Virus record (IMG/VR): IMGVR_UViG_3300046328_000403
Coordinates: 1-23,834 of that record
DNA length: 23,834 nucleotides
Origin: a virus
Reading direction: 5' to 3' (one strand)
Shown here: positions 11,039 to 17,164 of the stretch, piece after piece
How the letters are laid out: each line of letters begins with the position of its first letter
Position numbering within the stretch: the first letter of the stretch is position 1
Position numbers and translations under genes: made by a program
The notes under the pieces: model-generated
What the model was told of the DNA's origin: nothing
The model's input: only the letters and a program-made list of their open reading frames with translations
Databases searched by the model: none

Positions 11039-11317
11039 ATGAAATTTACAAATATTGCAAAAATTGGTGACATTATCCGTGCATATGATTTTAAACCATG
11101 TGCCGGTCGTGATGATGCCTTTATTGATGGTATTGTGGAAGATGCCAACAATACAGAAATGGGTTACACCGCTTATAAGATTACAGTAACCGCTGACAAG
11201 TTTACAAAGTATGAAACCAAAGCAAAAAAGGAAAATCGTGTAGGTCGTATCTTCTTTGTACCGCATCAAATTAGTTTTATGGAGTTTAATCACCGTATTG
11301 TGAATTTATCGGAATAA
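11039..11317 (+). CDS. conserved phage hypothetical protein (GDIIRAYDFKP family)
   Basis: A 92-aa protein with TAGGAG at about 11028-11033. The N-terminus KFTNIAKIGDIIRAYDFKPC, the AGRDDAFIDGIVED segment, TEMGYTAYKITVTADKF and the C-terminal HRIVNLSE form a beta-rich, small-barrel-like pattern. I recall closely similar proteins (VGDVIRAYDFKPxAGRDD) in T4-like cyanophages. Function unknown. Its own promoter and the terminator at 11325-11361 make it a nearly single-gene unit. Confidence 0.82.
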   Translation: MKFTNIAKIGDIIRAYDFKPCAGRDDAFIDGIVEDANNTEMGYTAYKITVTADKFTKYETKAKKENRVGRIFFVPHQISFMEFNHRIVNLSE

Positions 11318-11324
11318 TGGTTGA

Positions 11325-11361
11325 ATGAGGCATTCTGTCGGATGTAAGACCTCATCTTTTT
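11325..11361 (+). terminator. intrinsic-type terminator
   Basis: ATGAGG (11325-11330) pairs with CCTCAT (11350-11355), with a smaller CAT/ATG helix possible inside the loop, followed by C and five T (11357-11361). It lies eight bases after the stop at 11317. It is the best U-tract terminator in the window, though the stem is short. Confidence 0.55.
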
Positions 11362-11370
11362 GGAGTTTAT

Positions 11371-11556
11371 ATGAGTAGAAAAATTGACCACTTTATTAGT
11401 GAATTGATTGCCAATGATATGCTTGATATTAATAAGTTGAAAAAAGCAGATTTGAAAGTATTGGCAAAGCAGTTGTTAGAGAATAATTACCGTGAGTTGC
11501 ATAATGATACTATTGTGGAGTTGTATGAGAATACATTCCATACTTTTGTGAGATAA
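11371..11556 (+). CDS. small helical hypothetical protein
   Basis: A 61-aa mostly helical protein (SRKIDHFISELIANDMLDIN, then KKADLKVLAKQLLENNYREL and a short tail). GGAG at 11362-11365 is directly behind the terminator T-run. No family recognised. It is followed after one base by the next gene and starts a run of overlapping genes up to 16684 without another strong promoter. Confidence 0.68.
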   Translation: MSRKIDHFISELIANDMLDINKLKKADLKVLAKQLLENNYRELHNDTIVELYENTFHTFVR

Positions 11557-11557
11557 T

Positions 11558-11860
11558 ATGGATTATAGAGAAAAAGAAATGAAAATGTATATGTTTTTGG
11601 CAGATTACCAGGCACCAACAGGTTTCAGGTCATCATACAAAGGCGTACCATATTCAATGTATGGTTTATTGAAGCCTTATATTGATTATACCAAGTATTA
11701 TGTAATGTTTAGAGGTCCTCGTCCTAATCGTTCTCAATCATCTACCCGTAAGCGTGATGCTAAAGCATTTGATATTTACAAGTTTAGTGACCGTGATTGT
11801 AGAGAGAACCGCATAGAGCGTGAGGCATTTATTAGAGGAGTTGAATATGGGCAAGTTTAA
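11558..11860 (+). CDS. basic hypothetical protein
   Basis: A 100-aa aromatic and basic protein: MFLADYQAPTGFRSSYKGVP, LLKPYIDYTKYYVMFRGPRP, then a basic segment SQSSTRKRDAKAFDIY and a charged end. The N-terminal methionine/aromatic cluster could pack as strands; the RGPRPN and STRKRD patches could contact nucleic acid. No domain recognised. It overlaps the next gene by 14 bases. Confidence 0.66.
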   Translation: MDYREKEMKMYMFLADYQAPTGFRSSYKGVPYSMYGLLKPYIDYTKYYVMFRGPRPNRSQSSTRKRDAKAFDIYKFSDRDCRENRIEREAFIRGVEYGQV

Positions 11861-12170
11861 TGAATTAGATTTAAGTATTCAGGAGTATGTGCAGCATTTA
11901 CAGAATGATTATAATAGTAAAGGCGGCAACCAATTCATAGAGTTTAGTTATGAATTAGGTCGTAAATATGTCCATGTGATTATGAACCATGTTGGCCAGT
12001 TTAGTGCCAATCAAAGGAGTTCTCATTCATGGATATTGATTAACGATGACAAACAGTTTAAGCAAGGTGAGATTCTAAAGTCGGCATCATGGAAGGCACC
12101 GGCACGGAACTTTGGTCGTGGTAATGTATTAACAGGTGATTATAAACAAATTAGATGGTGTGGAGTATAA
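11847..12170 (+). CDS. conserved phage hypothetical protein (LKSASWKAPARNFGRGN family)
   Basis: A 107-aa protein with AGAGGAG at 11834-11840; an earlier in-frame start at 11820 has no site. It carries a highly recognisable sequence: NQRSSHSWILINDDKQFKQG, then GEILKSASWKAPARNFGRGN and a final YKQIRWCGV. I recall this SxHSFI-GDILKxASWKAPAxNFxRGN pattern from hypothetical proteins of many phages, with no assigned function. The WKAPARNFGRGN motif could be an RNA/DNA-contact loop, but that is a guess. Confidence 0.82.
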   Translation: MGKFNELDLSIQEYVQHLQNDYNSKGGNQFIEFSYELGRKYVHVIMNHVGQFSANQRSSHSWILINDDKQFKQGEILKSASWKAPARNFGRGNVLTGDYKQIRWCGV

Positions 12171-12171
12171 T

Positions 12172-12612
12172 ATGGGCACTCGCTCACTCACATTCGTGTA
12201 TGAGAAGTATGGACAAGTCCAGAAACCAATCGTTAATATGTACCGCCAGTTTGATGGTTATCCAACCGGTCATGGTGCAGAGTTGGCAGAGTTTTTAAAT
12301 GGTGGCAGATTGGTGAATGGTCTTGATGGCATTGGCAAAGAATTACAATTCAATGGCATGGCGTGTTTGGCTGCTCAGTTGGTTTCTCATTTCAAGAAAG
12401 AATCAGGTGGATTCTATTTGCATCCAACCGATGTAACCGATTGTGGCCAAGATTATGAGTATCATGTATTCCTTAAACAGGATGAATTGTATATTGAAGT
12501 ATATAATTGTGGTTGCAATTTCTTTGGTGTGAGTGGTGATTCTCGTGATTTAGAATTTAAAGGCACATTGAAACAATTTACCAAGTTTTGTAAAGAAAAG
12601 GAAGTAGCATGA
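12172..12612 (+). CDS. conserved phage hypothetical protein (MYRQFDGYPTGHG family)
   Basis: A 146-aa protein with GGAG at 12162-12165. The start MGTRSLTFVYEKYGQVQKPI and the segment VNMYRQFDGYPTGHGAELAE are typical of a widespread phage hypothetical family. Four cysteines (GMACLAAQ, TDCGQDYEY, YNCGCNFFG) are spread through it without a clear zinc motif. The protein looks alpha/beta and soluble. The role is not known to me. An upstream start at 12136 lies in the previous gene and is rejected. The next gene begins in its ATGA. Confidence 0.82.
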   Translation: MGTRSLTFVYEKYGQVQKPIVNMYRQFDGYPTGHGAELAEFLNGGRLVNGLDGIGKELQFNGMACLAAQLVSHFKKESGGFYLHPTDVTDCGQDYEYHVFLKQDELYIEVYNCGCNFFGVSGDSRDLEFKGTLKQFTKFCKEKEVA

Positions 12613-12782
12613 GAAAACAAATGATTGATCCACCTAGTGGATGGTTATATGGATTTCCTAAAGAATTACCAGAAGGTGTTGAAGATACCTTGGCGTGGTT
12701 GGTAGAGAATGGTTATCCACAGAAAGAGATTGATAAACTAGGTGAGCATTTTTATTGTAGCCATTGGTATAGAGAAGAATAA
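12609..12782 (+). CDS. small conserved phage protein (IDPPSGWLYGFPKELP)
   Basis: A 57-aa protein reading MIDPPSGWLYGFPKELPEGV, then TLAWLVENGYPQKEID and a C-terminal HFYCSHWYREE. The IDPPSGWxYGFPKxLP motif is one I recall from small proteins of T4-like phages. ATGA overlap before and TAATG overlap after. No known function; His/Cys near the end could bind a metal but do not match a defined motif. Confidence 0.75.
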   Translation: MRKQMIDPPSGWLYGFPKELPEGVEDTLAWLVENGYPQKEIDKLGEHFYCSHWYREE

Positions 12783-12868
12783 TGGAATATCTAACATATT
12801 ACCTTGTGTATGCTGCTGGTTATATCATTGGTTCTATTATCACATATTACATAATGAAACAGAAATAA
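12782..12868 (+). CDS. single-helix membrane micro-protein
   Basis: A 28-aa ORF, MEYLTYYLVYAAGYIIGSII at the start and a short basic end YYIMKQK: a single transmembrane helix with positive C-terminus. TAATG overlap upstream and one-base gap to the next ATG. Coupling to neighbours supports it despite its size. Confidence 0.52.
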   Translation: MEYLTYYLVYAAGYIIGSIITYYIMKQK

Positions 12869-12869
12869 A

Positions 12870-13247
12870 ATGACAATTAGATATTCTACCAATTGGATGG
12901 GAGTGGTCAATAAGCAATGGTACATAGACCGTGGACTCACCAAAAGAGTAACTAAAACATTAACCGAAGATTCCAAATTAACTGGCAGAAAAGCTGGTGA
13001 ATCGTTTGAGTATGATGAGATTACACAAGGTTATTCATGTGGTCGTATTGATTGCCGTGGTACAGGATTAGGACCATATGGTGCAGAGATTAGTATACCA
13101 CCAATGACTGAGCAAGATTGGGGTAGATTTAGTAGATGGTTGAATACATTTGAAACTGATGCAATGTGGAGTTTTAAAGATATTGTTGAATTGTATGAAA
13201 TAACAAATCCCAAAATAAGTTGGGCGGAAGGATATGATGATTTTTAG
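12870..13247 (+). CDS. conserved-looking phage hypothetical protein
   Basis: A 125-aa protein: TIRYSTNWMGVVNKQWYIDR, EDSKLTGRKAGESFEYDEI, a CGRIDCRGTGLGPYGAEISI region with two Cys, and a C-terminal PMTEQDWGRFSRWLNTFETD followed by ISWAEGYDDF. It looks like a soluble beta-rich domain followed by helices; the TEQDWxxFSxWL segment recurs in small phage proteins. No enzyme motif is seen. Confidence 0.75.
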   Translation: MTIRYSTNWMGVVNKQWYIDRGLTKRVTKTLTEDSKLTGRKAGESFEYDEITQGYSCGRIDCRGTGLGPYGAEISIPPMTEQDWGRFSRWLNTFETDAMWSFKDIVELYEITNPKISWAEGYDDF

Positions 13248-13464
13248 ATTAACACAAATTGTTAAGGCTCGTGATGGCACATGGTATGATAAAAGTGTTA
13301 GAGTGAATAGTAGTCAGATTCAATATTATTATACAGATTTCATTTATAGAGATGGTAAAAGAGATTGGGAAATTACTAGAATTGTGTTTGGTGGTTCGCC
13401 TGATATTATAGTAACTCAAACAACAGAAGAAATTGATTTATTTTATGCGAGTGCAAAGATATGA
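13237..13464 (+). CDS. small hypothetical protein
   Basis: A 75-aa beta-rich protein (IFRLTQIVKARDGTWYDKSV, then SSQIQYYYTDFIYRDGKRDW). Adjacent ATGs at 13234 and 13237 are possible; 13237 has better spacing to AAGG (13228-13231). It overlaps the preceding gene by 11 bases and ends in an ATGA overlap. No family recognised. Confidence 0.65.
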   Translation: MIFRLTQIVKARDGTWYDKSVRVNSSQIQYYYTDFIYRDGKRDWEITRIVFGGSPDIIVTQTTEEIDLFYASAKI

Positions 13465-13640
13465 ACAACCTGTTCTTTAATTCTGGTGATACTATTATTG
13501 TAACCAAAACACCGAGTGTGGAGTTTAATGATTATGTACCACGATGGTTTATTCAACAATTTATAAAGTATATGGGTAAAGGCCATATTAAAGTTAAAGA
13601 TTATCAAGGTAATGAATTGAAATTATATTATGAAGAATAA
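13461..13640 (+). CDS. small hypothetical protein
   Basis: A 59-aa protein: NNLFFNSGDTIIVTKTPSVE, PRWFIQQFIKYMGKGHIKVK, then DYQGNELKLYYEE. It looks like a small beta-helix-beta fold. It starts in an ATGA overlap and overlaps the next gene by 11 bases. No family recognised. Confidence 0.65.
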   Translation: MNNLFFNSGDTIIVTKTPSVEFNDYVPRWFIQQFIKYMGKGHIKVKDYQGNELKLYYEE

Positions 13641-13926
13641 CCTTGTAGAATTTGCCGAGTGGTGGAAATCTGTTTATAAAGAGAAACTGGCCGCTGTGTA
13701 TATTGATGAAAGATTTACAAACGATAAGAGATATGAAATGAACGAGAAGATTAAACAACTTGCCGAGCAGTCCGGGCTTGATTATATGCCAGACCACGAT
13801 TTGGCCAAGTTCGCCGAGTTGATTGTTCGGGAATGTGCTGAAGTTGCTAATGAACATAATACGGAAGCTGAAGGCATTACTCTTGGTGTAGGCAGAGTAA
13901 TTAAAGAACATTTTGGAGTTGAATAA
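13630..13926 (+). CDS. conserved phage hypothetical protein (FAELIVRECAE family)
   Basis: A 98-aa helical protein. KNNLVEFAEWWKSVYKEKLA is followed by EKIKQLAEQSGL, then the very characteristic FAELIVRECAEVANE and IKEHFGVE end. The FAELIVRECAxxA motif occurs in a great many phage hypothetical proteins, so this is a real gene with confidence; its role is not established to my knowledge. It overlaps the genes on both sides. Confidence 0.8.
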   Translation: MKNNLVEFAEWWKSVYKEKLAAVYIDERFTNDKRYEMNEKIKQLAEQSGLDYMPDHDLAKFAELIVRECAEVANEHNTEAEGITLGVGRVIKEHFGVE

Positions 13927-14324
13927 TGGGAATTAGTGCATATAAAGAAGTAACAGAGTGGGACAATAGTGAGTTCGTGGTGCCTAACCATACTTACTTG
14001 TTCGATGGTAAGTCCAATATATTGGCCTATGCCAAGGCAAGCAATGATGAGTTGGTGATATTGCATAAGCCATTGCCGCTTGATGGTCGCCGCCGTAAGT
14101 TTATCAAAGTGAAACATGAGGCATTGGACGCCTATGGTGCTACCATTGTGTTGGCACCACCGCCAGTTGCAAACAATATTAATATATTCATGGTCAAGTC
14201 GGATTCAGGCAAAGAATATACAGTAGAAAAGATTGATGGAAAGTATAGTTGTAATTGTGTGGGTTTTGCCTATCGTGGTAAATGTAAACATAGTGATGAG
14301 ATAAGGAATAGAAATGAACAATGA
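13926..14324 (+). CDS. SWIM-type zinc-finger phage protein
   Basis: A 132-aa protein. The C-terminal domain reads SGKEYTVEKIDGKYSCNC followed by GFAYRGKCKHSDEI: a CxC (Cys109, Cys111) and CxH (Cys120, His122) arrangement that matches a SWIM zinc finger (CxC-xn-CxH), known to bind DNA or protein. The N-terminal part (residues 1-80) is unassigned, with FVVPNHTYLFDGKSNILAYA and a basic GRRRKFIKVK patch. Phage proteins with this SxYTV-CxCxGFxxRGxCKH tail are common. The predicted role is nucleic-acid binding, inferred from the motif. TAATG overlap upstream. Confidence 0.78.
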   Translation: MGISAYKEVTEWDNSEFVVPNHTYLFDGKSNILAYAKASNDELVILHKPLPLDGRRRKFIKVKHEALDAYGATIVLAPPPVANNINIFMVKSDSGKEYTVEKIDGKYSCNCVGFAYRGKCKHSDEIRNRNEQ

Positions 14325-14634
14325 TCCGGTATTAAATACGGATAAAGAATTATGGCGTGAAATTCCAAACGACTACTATTCACCTTCTATTTTTGTAACA
14401 GAACAAAACAGCATTGGTATAAATGTTGGTGGCTGGGTTTATGTAAAGCCTGTTGAAGATTGGCATAAGTTAGCAGAACCAGCAAAGACACCAACGGATG
14501 AGGAAATAGACTACATTACAAAAAAGTATTTTAACATTCATCCTGAAGCAAAACTATCAGAACAATTCAAAATTAAATTGTATGAGTTAGAAGATTTTGC
14601 TAGAGCAATACTAAAGAAAGCGAGTGAGAAATGA
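14314..14634 (+). CDS. hypothetical protein
   Basis: A 106-aa protein with AAGGAA about 14303-14308. The N-terminal half is polar and beta-rich (YYSPSIFVTEQNSIGINVGG, then WVYVKPVEDWHKLAE). The C-terminal half is helical (TPTDEEIDYITKKYF, LYELEDFARAILKKA). The DEExIxxIxxxx-EDFARAIL layout resembles many small phage proteins that pair with others in this list. It overlaps both neighbours. Function unknown. Confidence 0.72.
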   Translation: MNNDPVLNTDKELWREIPNDYYSPSIFVTEQNSIGINVGGWVYVKPVEDWHKLAEPAKTPTDEEIDYITKKYFNIHPEAKLSEQFKIKLYELEDFARAILKKASEK

Positions 14635-14852
14635 AATGGAAAACTACTCGGTATAAACCAGAAGAAGGCCATAAAAGAAGGGTTAATAAGTTTGCTTTCT
14701 TTCCTAAAGTATGTGGAACATATACGGTTTGGATGGAATGGTATGAATCACACCAAGAATATAAAAAGATGGTTGTGTTTGATACATCTGGACCACAACC
14801 ACAAATGGAATGGGTAGAGTTTGAACGAAATCTTTTGGAGTTATATCCGTGA
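14631..14852 (+). CDS. small conserved phage protein (KFAFFPK-WMEWYE)
   Basis: A 73-aa protein: KTTRYKPEEGHKRRVNKFAF then FPKVCGTYTVWMEWYESHQE and an acidic, tryptophan-bearing end EWVEFERNLLELYP. The RxVxKFAFxPK...WxExY pattern is one I associate with short phage proteins. ATGA overlap upstream; its stop overlaps the GTG start of the next gene. Confidence 0.73.
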   Translation: MKWKTTRYKPEEGHKRRVNKFAFFPKVCGTYTVWMEWYESHQEYKKMVVFDTSGPQPQMEWVEFERNLLELYP

Positions 14853-15031
14853 GTGAGTATAGATACTTTGCCAGAGTGAATGGTAAGATGGTAGAAGAAA
14901 TGTATATGGCAGAACCTGATGATCCAGTATGTGATAGGTTCTTGGCAGAAGGATTGATTGAAGCAGGACCTACTGTTGGTTGTCCTGGTGATGAGTGGTA
15001 CAAACAAAAAGGAGAAGCAAATGAGCTTTGA
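14849..15031 (+). CDS. small conserved phage protein, GTG start
   Basis: A 60-aa protein starting at GTG 14849 (GTGA overlap with the preceding stop), with GGAG at 14837-14840 eight bases upstream. It reads SEYRYFARVNGKMVEEMYMA, then VCDRFLAEGLIEAGPTVGCP and a GDEWYKQKG end. The GPTVGCPGDEW segment is distinctive. Two Cys may pair. No function known. Confidence 0.7.
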   Translation: MSEYRYFARVNGKMVEEMYMAEPDDPVCDRFLAEGLIEAGPTVGCPGDEWYKQKGEANEL

Positions 15032-15224
15032 TAGAATCATATTGGTTATTGTTGCAGTATTGGTGATTGCTGGTGCATGGGCCAATTGGCCAAAAGATAA
15101 ACCAAGTGTAGAAGTTATGCCTGCACCTAAGGCAGAAGGATATGTGCGACCAGTTAAAGAGGGTAATTGCTGGCGTCAGTTTATTGGTACTGGTACCAAG
15201 GATAGTATTTTAGTTTGTGGATAA
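15021..15224 (+). CDS. small secreted or membrane-anchored protein
   Basis: A 67-aa protein with a strong AAGGAG at 15009-15014, which decides this start over an in-frame upstream one. The N-terminus MSFDRIILVIVAVLVIAGAW is a signal peptide or anchor, with an ANW junction. The exported part would be about 45 aa, proline-rich first (KPSVEVMPAPKAEGYVRPVK) then GNCWRQFIGTGTKDSILVCG with two Cys that could form a disulfide in the periplasm. It overlaps the gene before by 11 bases. No family recognised. Confidence 0.7.
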   Translation: MSFDRIILVIVAVLVIAGAWANWPKDKPSVEVMPAPKAEGYVRPVKEGNCWRQFIGTGTKDSILVCG

Positions 15225-15228
15225 GAAA

Positions 15229-16125
15229 ATGAAAATTGCTTTAGCGTCAGATGTTCACCTTGAATTTGGTGACCTCGTTATAAAGAATGAAGAAAATGCC
15301 GAAGTTTTAATACTGAGCGGCGATATTTGCACAGCTAAAGTTTTCAAACACAAACCCAAAGAACGAGCAATGGTTCGTGATTTCTTTAAACGGTGTTCAT
15401 TCGAATTTCCTCATGTGGTATATGTGATGGGTAACCACGAGCATTATGATTTTGATATGCGTGATACTTACGAACGATTGAAGTTTGAATTGGCACCATT
15501 TGAGAATATCCATTTATTGGAAAAAGAAACATGGGAACATAACGGCATCACCTTTGTTGGTGGTACATTATGGACTGATATGAATAAAGGTGATTCGTTG
15601 ACTTTGTGGCATTCTGGTCAGCGTATGAATGACTTTAGATTAATCAAGAATAGTAATCGTACCACACACCATAAGAATGTAATCTATGCCAAGAATCCTG
15701 ATGGTTCTGGTATGCACTTGAAAGATTCTGATGGTAATTTGGTTGTTGAGAGAATTGACCATTATGAGAAGCCATCAAGATGGTCAGCAGAAGATTCCGT
15801 GGAAGACCACAAGAAAATGGTTGACTATATCAATATCGTTACTCAGGATAAAACCAAGAGTTATGTTGTGGTGACACACCATGCACCAAGTGGTGAGAGT
15901 GTTGCTGAGGCATACAAAGGCGATACATTAATGAATGGTGCGTTTCGTTCTGATTTAAGTGAATTCATTTTAGATAGACCACAGATTAAAATGTGGACTC
16001 ATGGACATATGCACAATATGAGTAATTATTGGATTGGTGAGACCAGAGTGGTTTGTAATCCTCGTGGTTATATCAAATATGAAAGTTGTGCAAATTTCTT
16101 TCAATTGAAATATATGGAGGTTTGA
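15229..16125 (+). CDS. calcineurin-like metallophosphoesterase
   Basis: A 298-aa enzyme with the full set of metallophosphoesterase motifs: SDVHLEFG (Asp8, His10), LSGDIC (Asp32), GNHEHY (Asn69, His70, Glu71), VTHHAPS (His217) and THGHMHN (Gly259, His260, His262). These bind two metal ions and cleave phosphoester bonds; the substrate (protein, nucleotide or nucleic acid) cannot be read from the sequence. Family length is typical. The ATG at 15229 is preferred to a GTG at 15217, since the latter overlaps the previous gene and has no site, though AAGAAA before 15229 is weak too. An insert between the GNHE and THHAP motifs (residues about 110-200) is long and charged. Confidence 0.9.
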   Translation: MKIALASDVHLEFGDLVIKNEENAEVLILSGDICTAKVFKHKPKERAMVRDFFKRCSFEFPHVVYVMGNHEHYDFDMRDTYERLKFELAPFENIHLLEKETWEHNGITFVGGTLWTDMNKGDSLTLWHSGQRMNDFRLIKNSNRTTHHKNVIYAKNPDGSGMHLKDSDGNLVVERIDHYEKPSRWSAEDSVEDHKKMVDYINIVTQDKTKSYVVVTHHAPSGESVAEAYKGDTLMNGAFRSDLSEFILDRPQIKMWTHGHMHNMSNYWIGETRVVCNPRGYIKYESCANFFQLKYMEV

Positions 16126-16126
16126 T

Positions 16127-16276
16127 ATGATGTATAAGTTTTTATGGAATGTTAAATTGTGGTGTAAAGGCCTTATAATCATTATTATGGCACCATTTGT
16201 ATTTTTGTGGAAATTGTTGATTGATTTTCCAATTGAAGTTGCTAAACGATTTTTGAGTGAGAGTGATGAAAAATAG
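16127..16276 (+). CDS. small membrane protein
   Basis: A 49-aa protein with GGAGG at 16116-16120. Start MMYKFLWNVKLWCKGLIIII, then a hydrophobic stretch MAPFVFLWKLLIDFPIEVAK and a charged tail. It has one or two membrane-associated helices. The ATG pair at 16127/16130 leaves one residue of doubt. It follows the phosphoesterase directly and overlaps the next gene by 11 bases. Confidence 0.65.
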   Translation: MMYKFLWNVKLWCKGLIIIIMAPFVFLWKLLIDFPIEVAKRFLSESDEK

Positions 16277-16463
16277 AGAATCAATCATCCATAATATGTG
16301 TATGACCTTTCGCCATGATTATGGTTTACCAAAAACTACCGGCGAATTTGGTCCTTACCCGTTTGCATCCGGATTGACCGATGATGAACGCAAAGCCTTA
16401 CATAAACAGATGGCACAGATTTTTGATAATGACATTGCACCATATATGGAGTTTAAGAAATGA
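16266..16463 (+). CDS. conserved phage hypothetical protein (RHDYGL...QIFDNDIAPYM)
   Basis: A 65-aa protein, KNRESIIHNMCMTFRHDYGL then PYPFASGLTDDERKALHKQM and a final AQIFDNDIAPYMEFKK. The combination RHDYGL ... SGLTxxER ... QIFDNDIxPYM is one I recall clearly from T4-like phages of aquatic bacteria. An upstream GTG at 16257 is in frame, but the ATG gives the family-like start. The next gene begins in its ATGA. Function unknown. Confidence 0.78.
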   Translation: MKNRESIIHNMCMTFRHDYGLPKTTGEFGPYPFASGLTDDERKALHKQMAQIFDNDIAPYMEFKK

Positions 16464-16684
16464 ACATTTACATTGGTAATTATTGGGTGCCATTCCCTAG
16501 GTCGGAATATGGCGGTACATGGACAGTCATTGCTGAGAATGAGGCACAATGTGTGGAACTACTCAAGGAGGGTTCATACGAGGATGAGTATGAACATCTC
16601 ATTGCTGGTGCAGTAGAGGCCTCCAAGCGTTTTGGACTGACTGGTGACCCAGCACCAATGGTCTTGGACACCTTCTACACCTAG
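16460..16684 (+). CDS. small conserved phage hypothetical protein
   Basis: A 74-aa protein: MNIYIGNYWVPFPRSEYGGT then WTVIAENEAQCVELLKEGSY and a helical end GAVEASKRFGLTGDPAPMVL. The beta strand followed by an AxNxxxCxxLLxE helix and a closing acidic/hydrophobic segment is common among small phage proteins. It is the last gene of the long operon; dyad copy 7 begins at the base after its stop. Confidence 0.7.
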   Translation: MNIYIGNYWVPFPRSEYGGTWTVIAENEAQCVELLKEGSYEDEYEHLIAGAVEASKRFGLTGDPAPMVLDTFYT

Positions 16685-16702
16685 TGTTGTACCAAAACAA
16701 CA
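16685..16702. promoter_or_regulatory. dyad TGTTGT-N6-ACAACA, copy 7
   Basis: A perfect copy with spacer ACCAAA, beginning immediately after a stop codon (16682-16684) and 16 bases upstream of the -35 box of the promoter at 16719. Centre near -60. Confidence 0.75.
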
Positions 16703-16718
16703 GCATGGCAGATAGTGC

Positions 16719-16746
16719 TTGTGGTATTCCAGGATACCTGTATAAT
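16719..16746 (+). promoter_or_regulatory. sigma70-like promoter, TTGTGG-16-TATAAT
   Basis: TTGTGG at 16719-16724, 16-bp spacer ending ACCTG and perfect TATAAT at 16741-16746 then GGTTTGTATTG. The spacer holds a perfect GGTAT-N6-ATACC at 16723-16738. It drives the operon starting at 16779 that includes the CobS/MoxR-like ATPase. Confidence 0.88.
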
Positions 16747-16778
16747 GGTTTGTATTGAGTGAGAGAGAGAGGAACTAT

Positions 16779-16994
16779 ATGAAACTGCCTTATAAAGATA
16801 TATTTGTAGCAGAAGTACCTGAGTTTATTACCAACCCATTTAGTGGTGAAGGCGTAATGCTTACACCTGAAGCAGTTGCTGTATATGATACAATTAAAGG
16901 TTGTGAGTTGTTCGGTGATTATGCCGGTGTTCGTAAAGGTTTGGATTGGTTTGCACAAAACTTTCCAAAAGAGTATATGATTTTATTGGATTGA
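16779..16994 (+). CDS. small conserved phage hypothetical protein
   Basis: A 71-aa protein with AGAGAGG about 16766-16772. It reads KLPYKDIFVAEVPEFITNPF then GVMLTPEAVAVYDTIKGCEL and YAGVRKGLDWFAQNFPKEYM. The LTPEAxAVYDxIxG ... VRKGLDWFxxxxPxEYM layout is one I associate with short phage proteins in cyanophage-like genomes. A TTG upstream at 16755 is rejected. Function unknown. First gene after the promoter. Confidence 0.78.
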   Translation: MKLPYKDIFVAEVPEFITNPFSGEGVMLTPEAVAVYDTIKGCELFGDYAGVRKGLDWFAQNFPKEYMILLD

Positions 16995-16996
16995 TT

Positions 16997-17164
16997 ATGG
17001 AAAAATATTTTGAAGAATTTGAGTATTTAAATACTCTGCGTGAATCTGGTGTTACTAATATGTTTGGTGCTTCACCGTATTTACAAGAAGCATTTGATAT
17101 TAGTAAGAACGAAGCAAGAACAATTTTAGGACTATGGATGAATTCATTTAAGGAAACAGTATGA
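16997..17164 (+). CDS. small conserved phage hypothetical protein (SGVTNMFGASPYL)
   Basis: A 55-aa helical protein: EKYFEEFEYLNTLRESGVTN then MFGASPYLQEAFDISKNEAR and a final ILGLWMNSFKET. The sequence is highly typical of a short phage family (ESGxTNMFGAxPYLxxxF-xxxKxEARxxLxxWMxSF). It may bind a partner through its helices; the role is unknown. It ends in the ATGA that starts the ATPase gene, so the two are coupled. Confidence 0.78.
   Translation: MEKYFEEFEYLNTLRESGVTNMFGASPYLQEAFDISKNEARTILGLWMNSFKETV

Noticed and set aside
13782-14117. 111-codon open frame on the - strand
   Set aside because: Antisense to the FAELIVRECAE and SWIM-finger genes, which have clear motifs; no ribosome site.
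14600-15085. 161-codon open frame on the - strand
   Set aside because: It lies opposite four coupled + strand genes with ribosome sites, its protein is low in charge and reads like a shadow (runs of Ile, Thr, Ser), and it has no ribosome site.
15860-15885. TGTTGT-N6-ACACCA in the phosphoesterase gene
   Set aside because: The right arm matches at only four of six positions and there is no promoter nearby; the sequence is explained by the catalytic THHAP codons.
16599-16958. 119-codon open frame on the - strand
   Set aside because: It spans the dyad, the strong promoter at 16719 and parts of two well supported + strand genes.
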